A stretch of DNA of 64,000 nt from Marinococcus luteus (GCF_900106595.1 NZ_FNNC01000005.1:62001-126000), one strand, 5' to 3'; counted from the first letter of the stretch, positions 1 to 8,252 are shown. The notes: generated by a model from the letters alone, not told the origin. Translations and numbers: made by a program.

Positions 1-12
1 TAAGTTTCTCAT
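1..12 (-). CDS. First codons of a gene leaving the window (partial)
   Basis: An ATG on the minus strand at 12 is preceded by a strong ribosome-binding site (AGGAGGGGCC, ATG immediately after). Only four codons are inside the window, so the product cannot be named. The call rests on the Shine-Dalgarno sequence alone. Confidence 0.35.
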
Positions 13-55
13 GGCCCCTCCTGAAGTTACAGACTATTAATGGATGCCCCTTTCT

Positions 56-69
56 ATTTCCCGGGTAAT
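56..69. other. Candidate Noc-binding site
   Basis: ATTTCCCGGGTAAT, one base from the consensus, near the left edge. Confidence 0.4.
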
Positions 70-111
70 ACTTGTTTTAATTGTATTTTATAAAAAAAAA
101 ACAGAAAACCC

Positions 112-522
112 CTAAGGATTTTCTGCCCGTAAACAATATTTTCTCGATATTTTAAAGTAGCTGACTTCCTGTTGAAGATCTTCCTCCATGGAAACAACCT
201 TGTCATGTGTTTGAATATAGTCATTAAAGGTGTCGAGCATACGTTCTTCGGCCTCAGGATCGGTAAATGATTCTTCGGTGACGAGGTTCGCATAATGGCC
301 GATATCAGCAATTCTTGCGTTCATTTCTTCGTCCACCTGTTGGTTTATCAGACCAACGCTTTCCCTGGCGTTGCTATTCATCTGGCTGCCGACTTCGTTT
401 TTGGCAGACGCGTAGGAGCTGAAGCCGATAATAATACTTGGTACGAGCAGAAACGAGATGTATAATTTTTTCGCAGTGTTAATGATTGCAGCATAGGCGT
501 CCCCTTTTCTGAATAAATTTTT
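112..522 (-). pseudogene. Remnant of a methyl-accepting chemotaxis protein N-terminus
   Basis: An open frame of about 137 codons reads as the start of a methyl-accepting chemotaxis receptor: a basic segment (FRKGDAY..IINTAKKLYIS), one membrane helix (FLLVPSIIIGFSSY), then the first part of an extracytoplasmic Cache-like sensor helix (NSNARESVGLINQQVDEEMNARI). It has no ATG, GTG or TTG start before an in-frame TAG at 523-525. It stops after a short unrelated tail, without the rest of the sensor, HAMP or signalling domains. Intact receptors of this kind have over 500 residues. An internal ATG at 381 could start an 89-residue peptide, but it would lack the membrane anchor. I read it as a decayed gene truncated at both ends. 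Confidence 0.55.
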
Positions 523-605
523 CTATGTAATATACCCTCTACTTTTATTTATCGGCTTACTTTGAAAATTCTTTGGTTGCTGAAATCGTTCTCATCCATA
601 TTTAC

Positions 606-642
606 ATAAAAAAATCCTCCCCGTGTAGACAGGAGAGGATTG
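606..642 (-). terminator. Rho-independent terminator of the ABC exporter gene
   Basis: On the minus strand a hairpin with AATCCTC/GAGGATT arms is followed by seven T, directly after the stop codon of the ABC exporter gene. Confidence 0.75.
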
Positions 643-646
643 CGTT

Positions 647-2365
647 TTATTGATATTCAAGCTGCACACTGTTCAGCGAAGCGAAAACGCCGTTTTTATG
701 GATCAGCTCTTCGTACGTTCCCTGCTCAGCAATGCGGCCGCCGGTCACCACCACAATATTATCGGCATGGCGGATGGTCGCAAGCCGGTGGGCAATTACA
801 ATCGTCGTCCGGTTCTCCGCCAGCTGGGTCAGCGACTGCTGAATCAGTGCTTCGGTTTCCGTATCGAGCGCTGAGGTCGCTTCATCCAAAATTAAAATCG
901 GCGGGTTCTTCAAGAAAGCCCGCGCAATTGCAATCCGCTGCTTCTGACCTCCGGAAAGCTTTAACCCCCGCTGGCCGATTTCTGTTTCATACCCATCCGG
1001 AAGCTCCTCCACAAAGCCGTCCAGATTCGCCAGCCGGGCGGCTTCTTCAATCTCTTCTTCTTCCGCCGTTAAACGTCCGTAAGCGATATTTTCCTTCAAC
1101 GTGCCGTTAAACAAAAACACGTCCTGCTGCACCATGCCGATCTGCGAACGCAGAGATTCTTTTGTCATCTTCCGGATATCTATACCGTTAATAGTCACGG
1201 CACCGGCGTCCACATCGTAAAATCGCGGAATCAGTGAGCTGATTGTCGTCTTCCCGGCGCCGGAGGAGCCGACAAAGGCAACTGTTTTTCCGGCTTGTAC
1301 CGTTACGTTCATGTCCCGCAGCACCGGCTGGCTTTCATGATACCCAAACGTGACATCCTCGAGCTTAATGTCACCTGTAAGCACCGGAGCCTCTACTGCA
1401 TCAGGGTGGTCGACAATATCTTTCTCTGCATCTGTCATCTGCACGAACCGTTTAAAACCGGCCATTCCCTTCGGATACAGCTCTAAAATGGCACTGATTT
1501 TCTCAATCGGCTTGAACAGCACGTTCACGTACAAAATAAAGCCGACAAACTCTCCGTTTGTAATAGCACCTGTGTAAACGAGCCATGCGCCGTAAACAAG
1601 CACAGCCAGAATCATGAGACGGGTTGTTAAGAAAATAGTCGCCGTGGTGTGGCCCATCGTGCGGTAGCCCGACAGCTTAGCCCGGCGGTACCGGTTGTTG
1701 TTTTTGGCAAACCGGTCGATTTCAAAGGCTTCATTTGTAAAGGACTGCACTACCCGCGCCCCGGAGACGCTGTCCTCCACCCGGGCGTTCACGTCACCGA
1801 TTTCTGCATACATTTTTGTCCAGGCTTTGTTCATTTGAATGTTCGTATAGGTAATAAGTGCAATCAAAAACGGCACAAAAACAAGAGCCACAAGGGCAAG
1901 CTGCGGATTAATCGAAAACATAATCGTAAAAGCGCCCGCAAACGTCATAATGGCAATAAACAAATCCTCCGGCCCGTGATGGGCAAGCTCTCCAATATCA
2001 AACAAATCGTTAGTGATGCGGCTGATAATGTGGCCGGTTTTCGTATTATCAAAGAAACGGTACGACTGGCCCTGCACGCTCTTGAACAGCTCACGCCGCA
2101 TGTCCGTTTCAATGTTAATGCCAAGCTTGTGCCCCAGATAATTGACGATATACTGCAGATACGCGCTGAATAGGTAAATAGCAAGCAGGCCGGCTGAGAC
2201 CCACACGACCAGATTCCAATCCTCCTGGGGAAGCAGGGAATCAATAAACCACTGGACCACAAGCGGGAAGACCAGATCCAGTGCTGCAACAGCGATTGCG
2301 CTGAAAAAATCGATGAAAAAAAGCTGTTTATGAGGAAGGTAATAGGAATAAAAACGTTTAAGCAT
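647..2365 (-). CDS. ABC exporter, fused membrane and ATPase domains (YgaD-like)
   Basis: Half-transporter of the multidrug/lipid exporter class that would work as a homodimer in the cytoplasmic membrane. Residues about 15-300 form the six-helix ABC transmembrane domain, including the coupling region around ARVVQSF. The C-terminal ATPase has Walker A GSSGAGKT (about 366-373), a Q-loop, signature LSGGQ (about 468), Walker B with the catalytic Glu in LILDEATSALD, and the H-loop in IAHRLAT. Length of 572 fits the family. The N-terminus (MLKRFYSYY..HK) resembles B. subtilis YgaD. The ATG follows AGAGGAG at good spacing. It stands alone with its own terminator. Substrate unknown; multidrug and lipid export are both possible. 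Confidence 0.85.
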   Translation of the reverse strand: MLKRFYSYYLPHKQLFFIDFFSAIAVAALDLVFPLVVQWFIDSLLPQEDWNLVVWVSAGLLAIYLFSAYLQYIVNYLGHKLGINIETDMRRELFKSVQGQSYRFFDNTKTGHIISRITNDLFDIGELAHHGPEDLFIAIMTFAGAFTIMFSINPQLALVALVFVPFLIALITYTNIQMNKAWTKMYAEIGDVNARVEDSVSGARVVQSFTNEAFEIDRFAKNNNRYRRAKLSGYRTMGHTTATIFLTTRLMILAVLVYGAWLVYTGAITNGEFVGFILYVNVLFKPIEKISAILELYPKGMAGFKRFVQMTDAEKDIVDHPDAVEAPVLTGDIKLEDVTFGYHESQPVLRDMNVTVQAGKTVAFVGSSGAGKTTISSLIPRFYDVDAGAVTINGIDIRKMTKESLRSQIGMVQQDVFLFNGTLKENIAYGRLTAEEEEIEEAARLANLDGFVEELPDGYETEIGQRGLKLSGGQKQRIAIARAFLKNPPILILDEATSALDTETEALIQQSLTQLAENRTTIVIAHRLATIRHADNIVVVTGGRIAEQGTYEELIHKNGVFASLNSVQLEYQ

Positions 2366-2571
2366 CAGGGTCTCCTCTTCTAATCAAATTCACGTGGAAA
2401 TACCTCTTTTATTGTATAGAAATGCTGATGAAATTCAATCATTTTCTATTTGATTATTTCCATATAATTCAAATAACCATGAAATAATATGAAAACAGGC
2501 GCTTATCGGCATGGAAAGCAAATATTAGCTAAAAAACAGCATTAATTATAGATATTCTTTTTTGTGTTTAA

Positions 2572-2685
2572 TAGACAAATGAAGGAAATATGTTACTATA
2601 AATGCACTGAACGTCGTTAGGTATGTTGACCTTCCCGAAAACTTCCTAAGTTTCAGTATACAGCTGTAGAAGCTGTTTTTCTTTT
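2572..2685 (+). ncRNA. Candidate small RNA with a loop complementary to the oppA translation start
   Basis: A promoter-like sequence (TAGACA at 2572, 16-bp spacer, extended -10 TGtTACTAT at 2591-2599) predicts a start near 2606. The transcript would fold with CTGAA (2607-2611) pairing TTCAG (2652-2656) and TTAGG (2617-2621) pairing CCTAA (2645-2649). This leaves a C-rich loop at 2622-2644. It would end at a hairpin ACAGCT-GTAGA-AGCTGT (2660-2676) followed by TTTTTCTTTTT. There is no credible reading frame. The loop is complementary, with few mismatches, to the Shine-Dalgarno region of oppA (minus strand, about 19692-19717). C-rich loops that pair with ribosome-binding sites are typical of Gram-positive sRNAs such as RsaE/RoxS; no homology to those is claimed. 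The alternative is a relic of a duplicated oppA leader. Confidence 0.5.
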
Positions 2686-2705
2686 TATATGCGGCGCTGT
2701 ACGCC

Positions 2706-2746
2706 AAAAAGCCTGAAAGCATTGCTGCTTCCAGGCTCTTTTTTTG
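2706..2746 (-). terminator. Terminator of the choline transporter gene
   Basis: On the minus strand, AGCCTGGAAGCA pairs with TGCTTTCAGGCT and is followed by TTTTTT. The opposite strand also carries seven T, so it may stop transcription in both directions. Confidence 0.75.
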
Positions 2747-2749
2747 ATT

Positions 2750-4387
2750 TTATTTAGATGGCTGTTTTTCTAAAGCTTCATTGTCATTCCGCTCATGCGG
2801 CATAAGAAGCGGCTTCGGAACAGCCTTTTTCTTCGTAGCTTCAGAAACAACAAATATGAGAATAAACGCGATAATCACGATCACCGTACGGAAAGGGAAA
2901 AGTACAATCCCGTCTTCGATCATCGGGTACGGAAGAAAGACCGGCAGGCCGATCGCGGGCTCCCCGCCGCCAAGGCGTAAAAAGACAGATACAACAAATG
3001 CTGTAAGCGAACCGTACACATTCGCATTTTTATAAAACAAGGCCATCGTCAGCTGCGGGAACAAAATACAGAAAATCAAATCTGATGCAAGGTACCACAG
3101 TGTATATACACTTCCAACGTTTAAAGCAATCAACGTCGACGCCGCCCCGATGATCACGATCGAGGTCTTGATCACTTTTTTCAGTTCATCGTGGGAGGCT
3201 TTCGGACGAACCAGCGGGCGGTATATATTCCATGACGCCATCGAGGATGCAGACAGAATTGAGGAGTCCATGGAAGACATTACGGCTGCTGCAAGAGCCC
3301 CGAGGCCGATAGCCGCTACCCATCCCGGCGTCAGATGCTGAAGCACCTCCGGCAGTACCATAGCCGCTGTTTCCGGTGCTGAAGTACCAAAGGACGCCCA
3401 GTCAACGTTGTAGCCAATCATACCAATAAGAACAGCAGGGACAGCCGCAATAATACATACTACGCCGGCAATGATCGAAAACCACATAGCTGTTTTTTCA
3501 TTTTTAGCAGAAAGCACGCGCTGGAAATATACCTGCCAGGCAATGCCGCCGAAAATCAATAGAAAGGCATAATCCCACCAGTTCCAGAAATAGCTGCCCC
3601 ATTCGGGATGGTTCCACCCGTCAAGCGGTGGAAAAAGGTTCGCATAGGTGCCAAGATCCGCCTGATAATCGTTCCAGTTTACGCTCAGGCTGCCGGTGTT
3701 GCCAAAGGCAAACGGCAGCACAAGAAACAAACCGCCCAAAAGCAGAATCATCTGTAAAAGGTCTGTATAGGCAACCGCCCACATACCGCCAAATACGGTG
3801 TAGGCGATCGCAATAATGGCTGAAATGACAATCGACGTCGTAAAATCGATCCCTAAAATAGTACCGAATGTAGTCCCAAGCGCTGTCAGAATCGCGCCGC
3901 TCCAAAACATTTCACCCAGGAGCGCCGGAAGATACAGCAGACCGCCCATTTTCTTGCCAAACCGCTGCTCGAGCGGATCAATAATGGTTTTAAATTCATA
4001 GCGGCGCATTTTTCTCGCATAAAAAATACCGCCAATAATAAGACTAAGGGCATAACCCCACGGTGCCTGGGCCCACACAAGGCCGTCAACGTATGTTGAT
4101 TCTGCGGTCCCGTTAATATAACCGCCGCCTACCCAGGTGGCAGCCATGGTGAAAATCATGATCACAAGCGGGAGGCTCCGTTTGGCCACCATCATGTCGT
4201 CGAGAGAATCAGACTTTTTAGCGGCAAAATAGGCACCGACATAGTACATCAAAGCGTAGAAAACAAGCATGGCAATAAAGCCGCTCCACATGACTTCGTC
4301 ACCAGTAGCAATTATGTAAATCATGACCGCTGCTACCAGAAGGACGAATCCCAGACTCTTCAGTAAGTTTAAATTTTTCTCTATCAC
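2750..4387 (-). CDS. Sodium:solute symporter resembling the high-affinity choline transporter (CHT1) family
   Basis: Integral membrane symporter of the SSS family with about 13 helices. Several blocks recall animal CHT1/SLC5A7: TWVGGGYINGTAE near residue 90, WAQAPWGYALSLIIGG, the GGLLYLPALLGEMFW stretch, FQRVLSA, AAAVMSSMDSSILSASS and FLRLGGGEP. That family carries choline with sodium. The location beside gbsR and opposite gbsAB strongly supports choline as substrate, feeding glycine betaine synthesis. The likely start is the GTG at 4387, eight bases after GAGG; a GTG three codons upstream is too close to that site. The gene lies 72 bases after gbsR on the same strand, so the two are probably cotranscribed. 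The highly charged C-terminal tail is cytoplasmic. Bacillus species usually import choline with OpuB/OpuC ABC systems, so this arrangement is unusual. Confidence 0.82.
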   Translation of the reverse strand: MIEKNLNLLKSLGFVLLVAAVMIYIIATGDEVMWSGFIAMLVFYALMYYVGAYFAAKKSDSLDDMMVAKRSLPLVIMIFTMAATWVGGGYINGTAESTYVDGLVWAQAPWGYALSLIIGGIFYARKMRRYEFKTIIDPLEQRFGKKMGGLLYLPALLGEMFWSGAILTALGTTFGTILGIDFTTSIVISAIIAIAYTVFGGMWAVAYTDLLQMILLLGGLFLVLPFAFGNTGSLSVNWNDYQADLGTYANLFPPLDGWNHPEWGSYFWNWWDYAFLLIFGGIAWQVYFQRVLSAKNEKTAMWFSIIAGVVCIIAAVPAVLIGMIGYNVDWASFGTSAPETAAMVLPEVLQHLTPGWVAAIGLGALAAAVMSSMDSSILSASSMASWNIYRPLVRPKASHDELKKVIKTSIVIIGAASTLIALNVGSVYTLWYLASDLIFCILFPQLTMALFYKNANVYGSLTAFVVSVFLRLGGGEPAIGLPVFLPYPMIEDGIVLFPFRTVIVIIAFILIFVVSEATKKKAVPKPLLMPHERNDNEALEKQPSK

Positions 4388-4459
4388 AAGCAACACCTCA
4401 AGTTTTAATAAAATTCTAAATATTGCGAAAACGTTTCACAGAGAGATAAAGTATGGCTG

Positions 4460-5026
4460 TTATCTCTCTTTATCATCCTCTTCAACCGGAATATATTTAA
4501 ACAGCTCTCCCGTTTCAATAGACTCTACGAGACGACCCAGCCATTTGTAGTACTTAATCGACTGGCTGAGAATTCGCTGAATCTCCCGGGCTTCTTCTTT
4601 TATTGACTCTTCTGCTTCTTCCGACTGAATCAGCATGTCTAATTGTTTCCAGGCGCTTTCGATAGCGCTCAAATTCGTCCGTACTTCCCTCTCCCACTGC
4701 TGGGTAAAGAAGTTGGTGAAAAAACGGAAGAAATCCTTTTCGGCTACGTAGGTCTGCTTTCGCTTTCCGCGCCGGTGCGTTTTCTTTACGACGTTGAACT
4801 CCTGCAGCTTCCGTACACCAGTGCTCATACTCGGTTTACTCATTCCGAGTTTTTCTCTCATTTCATCCAGCGTCATATCGCCTTCAACATACATTGTCCC
4901 ATACAAAGTACCAACACTTCTTGTTACACCGTACAAATCCATGGTCTCTGCAAGGGAATCAATTATAATGTCTTTGGCGCTTTCGAGTGACTCCCTCCAT
5001 TCATCCTGGTGATGAGAATCAGTCAT
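4460..5026 (-). CDS. gbsR: GbsR-type transcriptional repressor of choline-to-betaine genes
   Basis: 188-residue MarR-related winged-helix protein of the GbsR family. The DNA-binding part covers about residues 50-100 (MTLDEMREKLGMSKPSMSTGVRKLQ, then a basic wing HRRGKRKQTYV). An aromatic segment follows (KDFFRFFTNFFTQQW) and then helices for dimerisation. In B. subtilis GbsR senses choline and represses gbsAB and a choline importer; the same role is inferred here because it sits between a choline transporter and gbsAB. The ATG follows AAGGAGG. A possible promoter (TTGACA, 16 bp, TAAGAT) lies about 70 bases upstream on the minus strand, with a TTTAACAAA motif shared with the gbsAB leader. Confidence 0.85.
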   Translation of the reverse strand: MTDSHHQDEWRESLESAKDIIIDSLAETMDLYGVTRSVGTLYGTMYVEGDMTLDEMREKLGMSKPSMSTGVRKLQEFNVVKKTHRRGKRKQTYVAEKDFFRFFTNFFTQQWEREVRTNLSAIESAWKQLDMLIQSEEAEESIKEEAREIQRILSQSIKYYKWLGRLVESIETGELFKYIPVEEDDKER

Positions 5027-5153
5027 GGGCCCCTCCTTTTCTATTAAAAAAATTCAATTTGTTAAATATTTTCTTCACAGTCTCTAATCTTAACGTATAA
5101 AAATTTCTTGTCAAATCCCTAATCAAAAATATTAGCCTGCGAACTTTATGTTT

Positions 5154-5167
5154 ATTCCCCGGGAAAT
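5154..5167. other. Candidate Noc-binding site
   Basis: ATTCCCCGGGAAAT differs by one base from the B. subtilis Noc consensus ATTTCCCGGGAAAT. It lies in the gbsR-gbsA intergenic region. Confidence 0.45.
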
Positions 5168-5282
5168 AAAAAGCTTTCGGGTATATTCGCACGCGCGCGA
5201 GAGAAGCCTGTAAATCTTTTTTAAATTTATTTATTTAAGGGCGGTCTCTTCCTTCATTATCAAAAAATTACACGGCAGGTCT

Positions 5283-5311
5283 TTGACAAGATGTTCGAAA
5301 GCTGTTAGATT
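5283..5311 (+). promoter_or_regulatory. Promoter of gbsAB
   Basis: TTGACA at 5283-5288, 17-bp spacer, TAGATT at 5306-5311: a good SigA-type promoter about 60 bases before the gbsA start. Confidence 0.7.
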
Positions 5312-5325
5312 TAAGTTGTTCAAAA

Positions 5326-5356
5326 CGTTAAATAATTTTTTAACAAAGTTAACGAA
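5326..5356. promoter_or_regulatory. Candidate GbsR operator in the gbsA leader
   Basis: Interlocking inverted repeats (GTTAAA..TTTAAC and CGTTAA..TTAACG) lie between the gbsA promoter and its ribosome-binding site, where a bound repressor could block elongation. TTTAACAAA also occurs in the gbsR leader on the other strand (about 5052-5062). Assignment to GbsR is inference from position and repetition. Confidence 0.4.
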
Positions 5357-5372
5357 TAGGAGGCACACACAT

Positions 5373-6839
5373 ATGGATATTCGCATGTACATCGACGGCG
5401 AGTGGGTGGACGCTGCTAACGGCGAAACCCGGGACATCATTAATCCGCTTGACCAAAGCGTTATTACGCAGGCAGCGGAAGGCTCCCGCGAGGACGCTGT
5501 AAAAGCAGTACAGGCTGCCCGCCGTGCATTTGATAAAGGACCATGGGCCGCTACGCCCGCTTCAGAGCGCGGAGCTTACGTATTAAAGGTTGCCCAGCTT
5601 ATTGAGCGGGATAAAGAAGAACTCGCAGAACTCGAAACGCTCGATACTGGTAAAACAATGGGAGAAAGCCGTGCCGATATGGATGATATCGCCGGAGTGT
5701 TCCATTACTTTGCCGGCCTTGCTGATAAAGACGGCGGCGAATACATTGCTTCCCCGCTTCCGGACTCGGACAGCAAAATCGTCCGCGAGCCTGTCGGCGT
5801 GTGCGGCCAAATCACTCCTTGGAACTATCCCCTGCTGCAGGCAGCATGGAAGATCGCACCGGCTATTGCGACTGGAAACACCATCATCGTAAAACCAAGT
5901 GAGATTACGCCGCTTACGACCGTCAAGGTATTCCAGTTGATGGAAGAAGCCGGTCTTCCGGCAGGCGTTGCCAACCTGGTTCTCGGGAAAGGCACTGACG
6001 TAGGTGCGGAGCTTTCCGAAAGCGTGGACGTGGACCTGATTTCCTTTACAGGCGGTATTGAAACCGGCCGTAAAATCATGCAGTCCGCCACCTCCAATAT
6101 GAAAAAAATCGCACTTGAGCTTGGCGGTAAAAACCCTAACATTGTTTTCGCCGATGCCGATTTCGATCTTGCCGTGGACCAGGCCTTAAATGCCGCTTTC
6201 TTCCACGCCGGGCAGGTTTGTTCTGCCGGAGCACGACTGCTGGTGGAAGAATCCATCCATGACGATTTCGTCAAAGCGATCGTCGACCGGGTGAAAAACA
6301 TTCGTCTCGGCAGCGGCCAGGATGAAGAAACACAGATGGGACCGCTCATTTCCGCGGAGCACCTGAGCAAGGTCGAAAATTATATAGAAATTGGTAAACA
6401 GGAAGGGGCAACAGTTGCTGTCGGCGGCGGACGTCCGGACGACAAAACGCTCCAAAAAGGATTCTTCCTTCTGCCGACGATCTTTACTGACTGCCGCTCG
6501 GACATGAGAATCGTGCAGGAAGAAATCTTCGGCCCGGTACTCACCGTGGAAACCTTCACTTCTGAAGAAGAAGCCGTGGAAAAAGCGAACGACACCGTTT
6601 ACGGTCTTGCCGGCGCTACGTTTACAACAGACATCAGCAAAGCAGAGCGAGTGGCCTCCGGTCTCCGTCTTGGTACGGTCTGGATCAACGACTTCCACCC
6701 TTACTTTGCCCAGGCACCGTGGGGCGGCTACAAGCAGTCCGGCATTGGCCGTGAACTTGGTAAAGTCGGCATGGAAGAGTACACCGAAACAAAACACATC
6801 TTCCGTAACACTAATCCGGAAGCTCTGAACTTTTTCTAA
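5373..6839 (+). CDS. gbsA: Betaine-aldehyde dehydrogenase
   Basis: Oxidises glycine betaine aldehyde to glycine betaine with NAD(P), the second step of osmoprotectant synthesis from choline; cytosolic. The protein has 488 residues, as in B. subtilis GbsA (490). Aldehyde dehydrogenase landmarks: TPWNYPLLQ in the coenzyme fold, catalytic Glu in LELGGKNPNIVF (about 255), catalytic Cys in FFHAGQVCSAG (about 289), and EEIFGPVL. The ATG at 5373 follows AGGAGG; longer upstream frames run through the promoter and are not real. gbsB follows 132 bases downstream. The gene runs against the replication fork, unlike most neighbours. Confidence 0.93.
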   Translation: MDIRMYIDGEWVDAANGETRDIINPLDQSVITQAAEGSREDAVKAVQAARRAFDKGPWAATPASERGAYVLKVAQLIERDKEELAELETLDTGKTMGESRADMDDIAGVFHYFAGLADKDGGEYIASPLPDSDSKIVREPVGVCGQITPWNYPLLQAAWKIAPAIATGNTIIVKPSEITPLTTVKVFQLMEEAGLPAGVANLVLGKGTDVGAELSESVDVDLISFTGGIETGRKIMQSATSNMKKIALELGGKNPNIVFADADFDLAVDQALNAAFFHAGQVCSAGARLLVEESIHDDFVKAIVDRVKNIRLGSGQDEETQMGPLISAEHLSKVENYIEIGKQEGATVAVGGGRPDDKTLQKGFFLLPTIFTDCRSDMRIVQEEIFGPVLTVETFTSEEEAVEKANDTVYGLAGATFTTDISKAERVASGLRLGTVWINDFHPYFAQAPWGGYKQSGIGRELGKVGMEEYTETKHIFRNTNPEALNFF

Positions 6840-6857
6840 ACAACCAGCAAAAAATAC

Positions 6858-6890
6858 GGCGTCCTCCGGTTACACCGGTTGACGCCTTCT
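6858..6890 (+). terminator. Hairpin between gbsA and gbsB
   Basis: GGCGTC..CCGGT and ACCGG..GACGCC form a long hairpin followed by a poor T run (TTCTTAT). It probably reduces read-through from gbsA into gbsB, or protects the gbsA message, rather than fully stopping transcription. Confidence 0.5.
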
Positions 6891-6915
6891 TATAGACACA
6901 AACCCCATAAATAAT

Positions 6916-6944
6916 TTGCACCAAACCCCAACTATTTCTATATT
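6916..6944 (+). promoter_or_regulatory. Possible separate promoter of gbsB
   Basis: TTGCAC at 6916, 17-bp spacer, TATATT at 6939, about 28 bases before the gbsB start. With the hairpin after gbsA it suggests gbsB may be partly independent. Confidence 0.45.
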
Positions 6945-6971
6945 ATGAAGTATTTTAAGGAGGATTTTCTC

Positions 6972-8180
6972 ATGAGCATGAATATGAAAGTCGAAAGCAT
7001 GTTAAGCTATCACACATTTGAAGTACCAACAGCAATCAAACACGGCATCGGTGCCATCAAACATATCGGTGAAGAAATCAAAGCTCTCGGCTCTGACAAA
7101 GTATTACTCGTCACAGACCCGGGCATCCACAATGCAGGCGTAACAAAGCCTGTTATCGAAAACCTTGAAGCTTCCGGTGTAGAGGTTGTGCTCTTCAATA
7201 AAGTAGAGCCGAACCCTCCCGTACGCCTGATTGAAGAAGGATCCAAATTTTACACAGCAGAAAACTGCAACGGCCTGGTCGCTGTCGGCGGCGGAAGCTC
7301 GATGGATACTGCAAAGGCCATCGGTGTTGAGGCTACCCACGAAGGCTCGATTCTCGATTATGAAGCTGCCGAAGGCAAAAAGCCCCTGGAGCACCGCATT
7401 CCTCCATTCATCACCGTACCAACAACGGCAGGAACCGGCTCTGAAGTAACCCAGTGGGCGGTAATCACAGACGAAGACCGCGAATTTAAATTCAACACCG
7501 GCGGCCCGCTCATCCCGGCATACGTAACCATCATCGATCCGGAGCTTCACGTATCCATGCCTCCGCATGTAACTGCAATGACCGGTATTGATGCGATCGC
7601 TCACGCGGTTGAATGCTATACAATGAAATTCGCCCAGCCTGTCACAGACGCAGTAGCCCTTCTTGCGATTGAGTACGCTGCAAAATATATCCGCCGCGCC
7701 TATGCCGACGGTGAAGACCTTGAAGCTCGCTACGGCATGGCCCAGGCAGCTATGCTTGCAGGCCTTTCCTACGGCAGTGAATCTGCCGGCGCTGCGCACG
7801 CCATGAGCCAGACGCTTGGCGGTATCATTCCAGTAGCACATGGCCAGTGCGTGGCAGCTATGATGGGACCGGTAATGGAATACAACTGGAAAGGTGCACC
7901 AGAGCGTTTTGCACGTGTCGCCCAGGCATTTGGCATCGACACGGCACGCATGAGCACCGAAGAAGCAGCTAAAGCTTCTGTACAGTATATGTATGATCTC
8001 GCGGAAGAGCTCGATATTCCTTCTCTTGAAGAGCAGGGCGTAAATCCTGACATGACAGAGCGTCTTGCCAAAGAAGCAATGAACGACCCGCAGACAGAGG
8101 GCAACCCTCGCGACTTGAAAGTATCCGACTACGAGTGGATCTACAAGCGCTGCTTCCATCAGGTGCCAAAAACCGTTTAA
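6972..8180 (+). CDS. gbsB: Choline dehydrogenase, type III iron-dependent alcohol dehydrogenase
   Basis: Oxidises choline to glycine betaine aldehyde, the first step of betaine synthesis; soluble and NAD-dependent. The product has 402 residues, the length of B. subtilis GbsB. Family marks: NAD-binding GGGSSMDTAKA (about 97-107), TTAGTGSE near 145, and metal-ligand segments GIDAIAHAVECY (Asp and His), GAAHAMSQTLGG and the PVAHGQC histidine. The ATG at 6972 follows AAGGAGG; an upstream in-frame ATG at 6945 lacks such a site and overlaps the possible promoter. Together with gbsA, gbsR and the adjacent transporter it forms a complete choline uptake and oxidation module. Confidence 0.93.
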   Translation: MSMNMKVESMLSYHTFEVPTAIKHGIGAIKHIGEEIKALGSDKVLLVTDPGIHNAGVTKPVIENLEASGVEVVLFNKVEPNPPVRLIEEGSKFYTAENCNGLVAVGGGSSMDTAKAIGVEATHEGSILDYEAAEGKKPLEHRIPPFITVPTTAGTGSEVTQWAVITDEDREFKFNTGGPLIPAYVTIIDPELHVSMPPHVTAMTGIDAIAHAVECYTMKFAQPVTDAVALLAIEYAAKYIRRAYADGEDLEARYGMAQAAMLAGLSYGSESAGAAHAMSQTLGGIIPVAHGQCVAAMMGPVMEYNWKGAPERFARVAQAFGIDTARMSTEEAAKASVQYMYDLAEELDIPSLEEQGVNPDMTERLAKEAMNDPQTEGNPRDLKVSDYEWIYKRCFHQVPKTV

Positions 8181-8194
8181 TTTTATCCTTACGC

Positions 8195-8235
8195 AAAAGC
8201 CGGAAAGAGGAGCTGCCTCTTTCCGGCTTTTTTTA
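8195..8235 (+). terminator. Terminator of gbsAB
   Basis: Strong hairpin AAGCCGGAAAGAGG / CCTCTTTCCGGCTT followed by seven T. Confidence 0.9.
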
Positions 8236-8252
8236 TATTATACAGCTCAGGT

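Noticed and set aside
1295-2173. Open frames on the plus strand opposite the ABC exporter
   Set aside because: They mirror a strongly conserved coding sequence, lack ribosome-binding sites and encode no recognisable domain.
2384-2404. A parS-like core TTCACGTGGAA upstream of the ABC exporter gene
   Set aside because: Only 11 of 16 positions match parS and both ends differ; kept out of the feature list.
7104-8159. A long minus-strand frame (351 codons) opposite gbsB
   Set aside because: It is a by-product of gbsB codon bias; Cys-, His- and Arg-rich without domain or start signal.
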